DNA of 64,000 bases from Lysobacteraceae bacterium (GTDB lineage Bacteria; Pseudomonadota; Gammaproteobacteria; Xanthomonadales; Xanthomonadaceae). Below, piece after piece: positions 57,575-64,000 of this stretch. The stretch spans positions 36,724 through 100,723 of the forward strand of contig QBLY01000004.1 of NCBI GenBank assembly GCA_003241895.1. Direction: 5' to 3'. Below the pieces are notes generated by a model. The model was not told the origin of the DNA and did not search any database. It worked only from the letters and a program-made list of their open reading frames with translations. The number at the start of each line of letters is the position of its first letter. The first letter of the stretch is position 1. The translations under genes and the position numbers were made by a program.

Positions 57575-59119
57575 TCACCAATCGGTGGGGCGGTAGTCCT
57601 TCAGGAACTGGCCCCAGGCGTGGTGGCCGGTGTTGAAGCCGTCGATGATCGGGTCGACGATGCGCGCGGCGCCGTCAACGATGTCCAGCGGCGGGTGGAA
57701 GCGTTCTTCCCTGGTCTTGCGCGCCGCGATCTCCACCGGATCCTCGTCGGTGATCCAGCCGGTGTCCACGGCGTTCATGTGGATGCCGTCGCCGTGGTAA
57801 TCGGCGGCCGAGGTGCGCGTCATCATGTTCAGCGCGGCCTTGGCCATGTTGGTATGCGGATGCCGGGTGGTCTTGAAGTTGCGGTAGAACTGCCCCTCCA
57901 TCGCAGAGACGTTGACGATGTGCTTGTCGCGCTCGGGCGTGCGCAGCATCAGCGGCTTCAGGCGCGCGTTGATGATGAAGGGCGCCACTGCGTTCACCAG
58001 CTGCACTTCCAGCAGCTCCACCGCCGGCACTTCATGCATCAGCAGGCGCCAGGAGTTGCGGCCGCGCAGGTCCACCTGCTGCAGGTCCTGGTCGAGGCGG
58101 CCTTCGGGGAACAGGTGCTTCTGGCCCAGCAGCTCCTCGGCCAGCAGCGGCACCTGCGACAGCTCGGCGGCGCGGGTGATGCCGGGCGCGGCCAGGCCGC
58201 TGACCAGGGTCTGCCCACCGGGCAGGATGTCGCCCGCGCGCACGCCCTCGTAGCTGCCCAGCAGCTTGCGCACGTGTTCGGGCATGTCGCCGTGCGCCGC
58301 GGTTTCGCCGGCCATCATGTGCGAGTAGAACTCGGGCGGGCGGCGCACGGTCTGGCAGGCGTTGTTGACGATGAAGTCCAGGCGGTCGCGCGTGGCCACC
58401 AGCTGCTGGCAGAACGCCTCCACGCTGGGCGTGTGGCGCAGGTCCAGGCCGAACACCTCCAGCCGGTGGCCCCATTCGCCAAAATCGGGTTCCTCGGCAT
58501 AGCGCGCGGCGGAATCGCGCGGGAAGCGCGTGGTGACGATCAGCGCGGCGCCGGCGCGCAGAAGCTTCAGGCCGGCCTGGTAGCCGATCTTGACGCGGCC
58601 GCCGGTGAGCAGCGCCACGCGGCCGGTGAGGTCGGCGGTCTCGGTGCGCTTGTGGAAATTGAACTCGCCGCAGGCCGGGCACATCTGGTCGTAGAAATGG
58701 TGGATGCGCCGGTACTTTTCCTTGCACACGTAGCAGTGCTGCAGCTCGACCGATTCGCGCGCCGGATCGTCGGTGATCTGGTCCACCGGCGCCTTGGAGG
58801 GCGGGAAATAGTTGGGCGTGGTGAACACCGGCTTGCGCCGCAGCTCGCGGATGCCGGTGGCGTTGAGCACCGCGTCGTCCACTTCGTTTTTCTGCGCCAC
58901 CTTTTCACGCCTGAGTTCGCGCCGGCGCTTGCGGTGGTCGATCGGATCGGGGTTGTGGAAGCGGCTGACGGCCGCCTTCAGGCGCTTCTGGTCGACCTTG
59001 GGCAGGGCCTCGAACCCAGCCTTGTCGGCCGCGACGGCCTCAAGCAGGTCGGCAGCGGCCCGCAGGCGCTCGAGCAGGGCGGCGGCGCCGGGCGGCGGCG
59101 GGGTGTGGGTGTCGGTCAT
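57575..59119 (-). CDS. Zinc-ribbon SDR-like oxidoreductase with altered active site
   Basis: The 514-residue protein starts at the ATG at 59119. A basic helical N-terminus is followed by a four-cysteine zinc ribbon (C129, C132, C147, C150: CYVC and CPAC) and then a short-chain dehydrogenase fold. The nucleotide loop is TGGRVKIGY (172-180). FIVNNACQT corresponds to the NNAG motif and NVSAMEG to the serine strand. The usual YxxxK reads TNMAK (HPHTNMAKAAL), so the catalytic tyrosine is replaced. Whether it is an oxidoreductase or has been repurposed is unclear. It is monocistronic, with a shared terminator at its 3' side. Confidence 0.75.
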   Translation of the reverse strand: MTDTHTPPPPGAAALLERLRAAADLLEAVAADKAGFEALPKVDQKRLKAAVSRFHNPDPIDHRKRRRELRREKVAQKNEVDDAVLNATGIRELRRKPVFTTPNYFPPSKAPVDQITDDPARESVELQHCYVCKEKYRRIHHFYDQMCPACGEFNFHKRTETADLTGRVALLTGGRVKIGYQAGLKLLRAGAALIVTTRFPRDSAARYAEEPDFGEWGHRLEVFGLDLRHTPSVEAFCQQLVATRDRLDFIVNNACQTVRRPPEFYSHMMAGETAAHGDMPEHVRKLLGSYEGVRAGDILPGGQTLVSGLAAPGITRAAELSQVPLLAEELLGQKHLFPEGRLDQDLQQVDLRGRNSWRLLMHEVPAVELLEVQLVNAVAPFIINARLKPLMLRTPERDKHIVNVSAMEGQFYRNFKTTRHPHTNMAKAALNMMTRTSAADYHGDGIHMNAVDTGWITDEDPVEIAARKTREERFHPPLDIVDGAARIVDPIIDGFNTGHHAWGQFLKDYRPTDW

Positions 59120-59365
59120 GGCGGATCGAAGGCAGGCTGGCGCGGAGGCGTCCGAGGGGGCGCATTGTCGCATTTACACCCGCTGCACGTCCCCCGCCTG
59201 CAGGTTTCAACGCACCAGCGGCAGCTGGCGGCCGGCTACCCGCTGGGCACCGCGTCATGCAGCCTGCCTGCCGGGAGATGCGGTTTGCATGGGTCCCGCG
59301 GTTAATACGCACGCGCCTAGACTGGCGTTCAAGCGCCGATCGGCGCGATCGCAACGGAGAACGAT

Positions 59366-59755
59366 ATGGAAAAGATTCCCGCAGGAACCTGGATCGTGGT
59401 GGCCGACGGCGCCGGCGCGCGCGTCTTCACCAACGTGGGCGACGACAGGAAGCTGAGCCTTCGCCAGGACGACCTGCTTTCCCAGGACGACGTGGAAGGC
59501 GGTCCCAGCAAATTGCCCAAGGACCATACCGACGCCGACATCGGCGAAGCGGCGTTCTCTCAGCAGCTGGCCCAGCGCATCAACGCCGCCGCGCTCAAGA
59601 ACCAGTTCGAGCACCTGGTGCTGATCGCCGACCCGCATTCGCTGGGGCGCATGCGCCCGCTGCTGCACAAGCAAACCCTCTCCCGCCTGGTGGGCGAGCT
59701 GGCCAAGACGCTGACCAACTCCCCGATCGAAGACATCGAGCGCGCGCTGTCCTGA
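59366..59755 (+). CDS. Host attachment family protein
   Basis: The 129-residue protein matches the small family named for Agrobacterium attachment (Host_attach). WIVVADGAGARVF is at the start, a variable acidic middle (DDLLSQDDVEGGPSK) follows, and HLVLIADPHSLGRMRPLLHK forms the C-terminal half. The fold resembles the eRF1 central domain/baeRF group, and members are cytoplasmic despite the name. Function is uncertain. GGAG precedes the ATG. A TAGACT at 59318-59323 may be part of its promoter. A perfect hairpin follows the stop. Confidence 0.82.
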   Translation: MEKIPAGTWIVVADGAGARVFTNVGDDRKLSLRQDDLLSQDDVEGGPSKLPKDHTDADIGEAAFSQQLAQRINAAALKNQFEHLVLIADPHSLGRMRPLLHKQTLSRLVGELAKTLTNSPIEDIERALS

Positions 59756-59767
59756 GCAACGAGTGAC

Positions 59768-59796
59768 GCCGGGGAAGGACGTGGTCCTTCCCCGGC
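59768..59796. terminator. Strong perfect hairpin between convergent genes
   Basis: GCCGGGGAAGGAC (59768-59780) pairs perfectly with GTCCTTCCCCGGC (59784-59796) around a three-base loop. It lies between the convergent host attachment and desaturase genes. There is no T-tract, so it may act as a bidirectional transcription block or RNA 3'-end protector rather than a classical terminator. Confidence 0.6.
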
Positions 59797-59803
59797 GGCT
59801 GCC

Positions 59804-60988
59804 TCAGGCCCGGGCCGGCACCATCGAATAGCCCTTGAGCCGCACCGAGAACTCCTCAAGCTGGCGGATTCCCGAGGCTTCGGCCTCGGCGCACCAGGCG
59901 CGCAGCGCGTCCATCTTGGCTTCGGCGGCCGCGCTCTTGATCTCGTAGATCGCCAGCAGACGGGAACGGAACTCCATCAGGCGCGCGGTCTTGGGCCGCT
60001 CGGCGATCCAGGCGCTGAAGCGGGCCCGGTGGGCCTCGTCGAGCCACTTGCCCTCGCTGCGGAACGCGCGGCGCAGGCGCCGCGGCAGGTCGACGGCTTC
60101 AGCCTGGAGGTGCGGCTTGAGCACGATCTGGAAATAGTCGGTGGCCACCTGCCAGCGGTGCGCCATCACCGCGCGCATCGTGTCCGCATCGGGCACGTGG
60201 ATGTTCGGGCGAACGTCCAGTTCGGGCGCCACGCGAAGTACCTTGGCCAACCCCAGCGCACGCAGCCCGCTGATCACCGCCCAACCAATGTCGAACTCAT
60301 ACTTGCGCAGCGAGAACTTCGCCGAGCTCGGGAAGGCGTGGTGGTTGTTGTGCAGTTCTTCGCCGCCGATCCACACGCCCCAGGGCATGAGGTTGGTGGC
60401 GGTGTCGGCGGTGTCGAAGTTGCGGTAGCCCCACCAGTGGCCCAGGCCATTGATGACGCCGGCGGCCCAGAACGGCATCCACATCATCTGCAGGGCCCAG
60501 ATCGCCACGCCCGGGATACCGAACAGCGCCACGTTGATGAACAGCATCAGCGTCGGACCCATGAACGGCACGCGGCTGTAGACGGCGCGCTCGATGAAGT
60601 CGTCCGGGGATCCCTTGCCGTACTTCTCCAGCATGTCCTTGTCCAGGCGCGCGCTCTGGTAGAGCTCGACGCCGCGCCACAGCACCTTGTGGATTCCCTG
60701 GAAGCGCGGGCTGTGCGGGTCTTCCGCGGTTTCGCACTTGGCATGGTGCTTGCGGTGCACCGCCGTCCATTCCTTGGTCACCATGGCGGTGGTGAGCCAG
60801 GACCAGAAGCGGAACCAGTGGGCAACGACGGGATGGAAGTCCACGCCCCGGTGCGCCGCGCTGCGGTGCAGGTACAGCGTGGTGCTCATCATGGTGAGCT
60901 GGGTGACGACCAGGAAATAGGCCGCCATCTGCCAGTAGCTGGCCTGCGTGAATCCACGCGCCAACCAGTCGAACAGTTCGAGGGACAT
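59804..60988 (-). CDS. Acyl-CoA/phospholipid fatty acid desaturase (delta-9 type)
   Basis: The 394-residue membrane di-iron enzyme has the three histidine boxes HRSAAH (41-46), HRKHH (78-82) and HNNHH (near 211-215), with four helices between. It introduces a cis double bond into acyl chains, allowing aerobic adjustment of membrane fluidity. The C-terminal 130 residues form an extra helical extension (LPRRLRRAFRSEGKWLDEAH) found in proteobacterial DesA/DesB types. GGAG precedes the ATG. The 358-base gap upstream (60989-61346) holds an ATGAACC-AG-GGTTCAT palindrome at 61111-61126 that could be an operator. Confidence 0.92.
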   Translation of the reverse strand: MSLELFDWLARGFTQASYWQMAAYFLVVTQLTMMSTTLYLHRSAAHRGVDFHPVVAHWFRFWSWLTTAMVTKEWTAVHRKHHAKCETAEDPHSPRFQGIHKVLWRGVELYQSARLDKDMLEKYGKGSPDDFIERAVYSRVPFMGPTLMLFINVALFGIPGVAIWALQMMWMPFWAAGVINGLGHWWGYRNFDTADTATNLMPWGVWIGGEELHNNHHAFPSSAKFSLRKYEFDIGWAVISGLRALGLAKVLRVAPELDVRPNIHVPDADTMRAVMAHRWQVATDYFQIVLKPHLQAEAVDLPRRLRRAFRSEGKWLDEAHRARFSAWIAERPKTARLMEFRSRLLAIYEIKSAAAEAKMDALRAWCAEAEASGIRQLEEFSVRLKGYSMVPARA

Positions 60989-61110
60989 GGGTTACTCCGA
61001 AGGATCAGGCGCGGGGCGCGGTATCAGGTGCGGATGATGCCCGCCGCGTCGAGTATCGTCACCCTGCGTCAAGGTATGGTGTTCAGGCGGCGCCGGGACA
61101 AGGGGCGATG

Positions 61111-61126
61111 ATGAACCAGGGTTCAT
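61111..61126. promoter_or_regulatory. ATGAACC-AG-GGTTCAT palindrome upstream of the desaturase gene
   Basis: A perfect 7-2-7 inverted repeat lies 123 bases upstream of the desaturase start. The TGAAC-N4-GTTCA core resembles what I remember of DesT-type (TetR family) operators controlling desaturases. No TetR gene is in the window. Confidence 0.35.
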
Positions 61127-61171
61127 TCCCGCAGCCCCAGCCTTGACAAGGCCGACGGCAAGCCACCCGGA

Positions 61172-61199
61172 TGTCCAGAAACGGACACGTCTGACGTGT
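61172..61199. promoter_or_regulatory. Overlapping dyads upstream of the cytochrome operon
   Basis: TGTCC (61172-61176) pairs with GGACA (61183-61187), and ACACGT (61185-61190) pairs with ACGTGT (61194-61199). The two dyads overlap about 150 bases before the b-type cytochrome gene. They may be operators, but short dyads occur by chance. The remainder of the gap to 61346 shows no open frame with coding character. Confidence 0.3.
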
Positions 61200-61346
61200 T
61201 AACTGGGATGGAGCCTTGCCCCCCCGCGCGTTCCATCTGGTCGCGCACGCCAAACGGAATTTTCGGGCAGACTTCAGCCAGGCACGCCGGCGGATGGGGA
61301 TCCGCCCACGTGAAGATTTCCGGTGGCACCAGACCAGGGGGAAACC

Positions 61347-62207
61347 ATGGCGCAGCCGCTCGGCCCTGATCCGACCCGTCACCGGACGTTCCTCGAGTAC
61401 GGCCGTTACGTGCATCTCAAGCTCGCAGGCGCGCTGGTTGCCGCTTCCCTGCTGGCCTATGTGCTGCAGCGTCCGTCCACCGGACCCTACGGGGGTACGT
61501 GGCTGGGCTACACGCTGGGCACGCTTGGCGCACTGATCGTCCTGCTGCTGCTCTGGCTTGGGGTGCGCAAACGCCAGTATGCCGCCGGGCCGGGGACGCT
61601 GATGGGTTGGCTGTCCGCGCATGTGTACCTGGGCGTCGGCCTGGTGGTGGTGGCCACCCTGCACGCCGGCTTCCAGCTGGGCTGGAACGTGCATGGCCTG
61701 GCCTACGTGCTGATGCTGGCGGTAGTGGGCAGCGGCATCTACGGCGTGGTCGCCTACGTTCGGCTGCCGCGGCGCATCACCGACAACCTGGGCGAGGACA
61801 CGCTCGACACCCTGATGCTCAAGATTGCCGACCTCGACCGTGATGCACGCCGGGTTGCACTCGAGCTGCCCAATGAGGTCAACACCCTGGTGCTGGCGTC
61901 CAGCCAGGCCACGCACGTGGGCGGAGGCCTGCGCCAGCAGCTGCGCATGCAGCACCCCGATTGCCCCACGACGCTGGCCCTGGTGCAGCTGATGGCCCTG
62001 GGCGTGCGCCTGCAGGACGACCAGTCCCAAGCCCATCGCACGCTGTGCGAGCTGCTGGTGCGCAAGCAGGCGCTGCTCACGCGCGCACGCCGTGACGTCG
62101 CCTACCGGGCACGCATGCAGCTGTGGCTCTACCTGCACGTGCCGCTGTCGATCGCGCTGCTGGCGGCCCTGGCCGCGCACATCCTCGCCGTCTTCTTCTA
62201 CTGGTAG
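61347..62207 (+). CDS. Predicted diheme b-type cytochrome membrane protein
   Basis: The 286-residue protein has five predicted membrane helices (about 25-41, 53-72, 88-109, 117-138 and 261-284) and a long cytoplasmic stretch between helices 4 and 5. Helix 3 carries H92 and H106, and helix 5 carries H264 and H278; both pairs are spaced 14 apart, the HX13H pattern that ligates two b hemes in cytochrome b proteins. I know of no named family for it. The ATG at 61347 follows AGGGGGAA. The gene is eight bases before the FHA-cytochrome gene, so the two are very likely co-transcribed and may pass electrons between quinol and periplasmic c hemes. Confidence 0.65.
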   Translation: MAQPLGPDPTRHRTFLEYGRYVHLKLAGALVAASLLAYVLQRPSTGPYGGTWLGYTLGTLGALIVLLLLWLGVRKRQYAAGPGTLMGWLSAHVYLGVGLVVVATLHAGFQLGWNVHGLAYVLMLAVVGSGIYGVVAYVRLPRRITDNLGEDTLDTLMLKIADLDRDARRVALELPNEVNTLVLASSQATHVGGGLRQQLRMQHPDCPTTLALVQLMALGVRLQDDQSQAHRTLCELLVRKQALLTRARRDVAYRARMQLWLYLHVPLSIALLAALAAHILAVFFYW

Positions 62208-62215
62208 GGCGGCCC

Positions 62216-63898
62216 ATGATTCGTTGCCAGCTGGTCACCGTCACCCGCAACCGCGCCGGCAAGGCCCAGCGCGACGCGCGCACGGTGTCGGGCGAGCCGC
62301 TGCGCATTGGTCGTGGCGCCGAGTGCGCCATCCACCTGCCCGACCCGCGCGTAAGCCTGCACCACGCGGCCGTGCGCCGGGGCGACGACGGCCAGCTTTA
62401 CCTGGAAGCCGAGCGCCACACGCTCAAGGCCGGCGGCCGTTTTGAACAGCGGCTTCGCCTGCAGCCCGGGCAAGTGGTCATGATCGGGCCCTACCGCTTC
62501 GAAGTGGAGGCGCCGGACGCGGCCCACGAACTGGCACTGACGGTGGAGCTGACCGAGCCGCTGCCCGACGACCGCGAACGGCTGGCGTCGAAGTCCCGGG
62601 TCAGCCTGGCCCAGGCCGGACTGTCCAAGCGGCGCGTGGCGCTGTGGCTAGGTGGCCTGGTGCTGCTGCTGTTCGCGGCGCTGCCGGTGCTGTACGCGGT
62701 TTCGCCGCAGGTCCGCATGGCCACCGCCCACCTGCCCTTCGGGCTGGACCAGTCCTGGGACCCGGGGCCGATCTCCGCCGGCCACGTCGGCTTCGGCGAC
62801 GACTGCAGCCAGTGCCACCAGGTGCCCTTCGTACAGGTACGCGACCAGGCCTGCACCGCCTGCCACACCGGCATCGGCCCGCACATCGCCCAGGCCGGGA
62901 TGCAAGACGCCGTGTTCGGCGAGGTCCGCTGCGCCAGCTGCCATCGCGACCACAAGGGGCTCGAAGGACTGGCGCGCGGCGATGGCGCGCAGTGCGTGGA
63001 CTGTCACCGCGACGTCCAGGCGGCCGCCGCCGGATCGATGCTGGCGGACATCCATGATTTCGGCGACGACCATCCACCGTTCCGGCTCAGCCTGGCCCAG
63101 GCCGACGGCAGCGTGGTGCGCATGGCCCAGGACGACCCCGCCGCGCGCGAGGAGTCGGGCCTGATCTTCCCGCACGACGTCCACCTGGCCCCCGGCGGGG
63201 TGGAGAGCCCCGACGGCGAACGCAAGCTTGAATGCGCCAGCTGCCACGTGCCTGACCGCGCCGGCGTGCGCTTCGAGCCCGTGACCATGCAGGCCCACTG
63301 CGCCGACTGCCACCGGCTGGACTTCGAGCCGGCGGTCACCACGCGGCAGGTCCCGCACGGGGATCCGCGCGCCGTGATGACCACGCTGCGCGAGTTCTAC
63401 TCCGCCATCAGCGTGGGCGAGATCCCGCTCGACGTGATCATGATCGACGGCATGATGCGTCGGCCGCCCGGCAAAGCCGACGCCCAGGAGCGGCGGCGCG
63501 CAGCACAGTGGGTGGAAGAGAAATCGCTGGCGATCGGCCGCGAACTGTTCGAGGTGCGGGTGTGCCAGACCTGCCACGAGGTGTCGTACGACGCCTCGGC
63601 TACGGATGCGCCGTGGTCAATCGCCCCGGTGACCGCCAACCCGCACTGGCTGCCCAAGGCCCGGTTCGACCATGCCAGCCACGGCAGCTTTGAATGCAGC
63701 AGCTGCCATGCCGCGGCCGATTCAGCGCTGAGCAGCGACATCAACCTGCCCGACATCACCAGCTGCCGCACCTGCCATGCCGGACAGTCGCCGGCGCCCG
63801 GCCAACTCGCCAGCACCTGTGCCACCTGCCATGGTTTCCATGCGCCCGGCTTGTCCAGTGGCCTGCCGCCCCCCTCCCTGGCCACGGAGAAACGCTGA
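62216..63898 (+). CDS. FHA domain fused to a ten-heme c-type cytochrome
   Basis: The 560-residue protein has an N-terminal FHA domain (about 20-97; conserved G32-R33, S47 and H50 in IGRGAEC and RVSLHHAAV). One membrane helix follows (142-162), then a periplasmic region with ten CXXCH heme-binding motifs starting at C197, C213, C239, C260, C340, C362, C450, C494, C517 and C535. The topology puts the phosphopeptide-binding FHA domain in the cytoplasm and the hemes in the periplasm. The fusion suggests an electron-transfer protein whose assembly or activity responds to threonine phosphorylation; that is inference. It follows the diheme b-type gene and its TGA overlaps the next ATG. Confidence 0.85.
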   Translation: MIRCQLVTVTRNRAGKAQRDARTVSGEPLRIGRGAECAIHLPDPRVSLHHAAVRRGDDGQLYLEAERHTLKAGGRFEQRLRLQPGQVVMIGPYRFEVEAPDAAHELALTVELTEPLPDDRERLASKSRVSLAQAGLSKRRVALWLGGLVLLLFAALPVLYAVSPQVRMATAHLPFGLDQSWDPGPISAGHVGFGDDCSQCHQVPFVQVRDQACTACHTGIGPHIAQAGMQDAVFGEVRCASCHRDHKGLEGLARGDGAQCVDCHRDVQAAAAGSMLADIHDFGDDHPPFRLSLAQADGSVVRMAQDDPAAREESGLIFPHDVHLAPGGVESPDGERKLECASCHVPDRAGVRFEPVTMQAHCADCHRLDFEPAVTTRQVPHGDPRAVMTTLREFYSAISVGEIPLDVIMIDGMMRRPPGKADAQERRRAAQWVEEKSLAIGRELFEVRVCQTCHEVSYDASATDAPWSIAPVTANPHWLPKARFDHASHGSFECSSCHAAADSALSSDINLPDITSCRTCHAGQSPAPGQLASTCATCHGFHAPGLSSGLPPPSLATEKR

Positions 63899-64000
63899 TG
63901 CCTGCCCTGGTTGCCCGCCTTTGCCTGGCCTGCCTGCTGGTACTGCTGCACGGCTGCGGCAGCGGCGGGGGGGGCGACGGCATTGGTTGCACCACCAACT
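63898..64000 (+). CDS. Lipoprotein, N-terminal fragment (runs off the window)
   Basis: The ATG at 63898 overlaps the stop of the FHA-cytochrome gene (ATGA arrangement). The first residues MPALVARLCLACLLVLLHGC form a lipoprotein signal peptide with the lipobox LLHGC, followed by a Gly/Ser linker (GSGGGGDGIGC). Only 34 residues are visible. Position and coupling make it a likely third component of the cytochrome system, anchored to the inner or outer membrane. Its function cannot be told. Confidence 0.75.
   Translation, partial: MPALVARLCLACLLVLLHGCGSGGGGDGIGCTTN

Overview
The window is GC-rich (roughly two-thirds G+C by eye) and densely packed with genes on both strands. Gene families and order point to a gammaproteobacterium of the Xanthomonadaceae/Lysobacteraceae group (Lysobacter, Luteimonas, Thermomonas or a relative). 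The pointers are rsmG-parA-parB, a GT2-LABN pair, rpmB-rpmG, a CrbS/CrbR-acs acetate module, a viral-type topoisomerase IB and an NdvB-type cyclic glucan synthase. This placement is inference from content. It is ordinary chromosome with one clearly foreign-looking patch at about 22.0-24.6 kb, where GC drops. I see no rRNA, tRNA, CRISPR array or intact insertion sequence.

Layout. 0-7.1 kb: end of an unidentified gene, threonine aldolase, a DHA2-type MFS exporter, oligopeptidase A, coniferyl aldehyde dehydrogenase and a gamma-class carbonic anhydrase. 7.2-11.2 kb: a large secreted protein, then hemB-aroE. 11.2-13.6 kb: one peptide-type ABC permease with a fused double ATPase. 13.6-24.6 kb is a signalling stretch: a GAF-GGDEF-EAL protein, an epimerase, a hybrid kinase with two receivers and an HPt domain, its adjacent HD-GYP response regulator, an unidentified protein and a divergent PAS-GGDEF cyclase. 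24.8-29.6 kb is housekeeping: a mini SPFH protein, rsmG, parAB, GT2, LABN, rpmB and rpmG. 29.6-34.2 kb: a cardiolipin-synthase-like PLD enzyme, a CHAD protein, a fatty acid hydroxylase with an SRPBCC partner, and a lytic transglycosylase. 34.3-44.7 kb: the 2904-residue glucan synthase, a hemerythrin-like protein and topoisomerase IB. 44.7-57.5 kb is centred on acetate and organic acids: CrbS, a chromate-type transporter, an AI-2E family permease, a small membrane protein, CrbR-acs, and divergently dcaP followed by an MHS transporter broken by one in-frame stop. 57.5-64 kb: a zinc-ribbon SDR, a host attachment protein, an acyl desaturase, and the start of a cytochrome operon.

How genes cooperate. 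acs, crbR, crbS, dcaP and the MHS transporter fit an acetate/organic-acid uptake and activation regulon. The hybrid kinase and HD-GYP regulator are positioned as a phosphorelay controlling c-di-GMP. The last operon pairs a predicted diheme b-type membrane protein with an FHA-domain ten-heme cytochrome c and a lipoprotein. It is the least conventional unit here and runs off the right edge.

Small-scale signals include two near-identical 47-bp perfect or near-perfect palindromes 22 kb apart with a shorter relative, a phased CGGAT inverted repeat before rpmB, and several genes with a -10-like box exactly six bases before the start codon, suggesting leaderless mRNAs.
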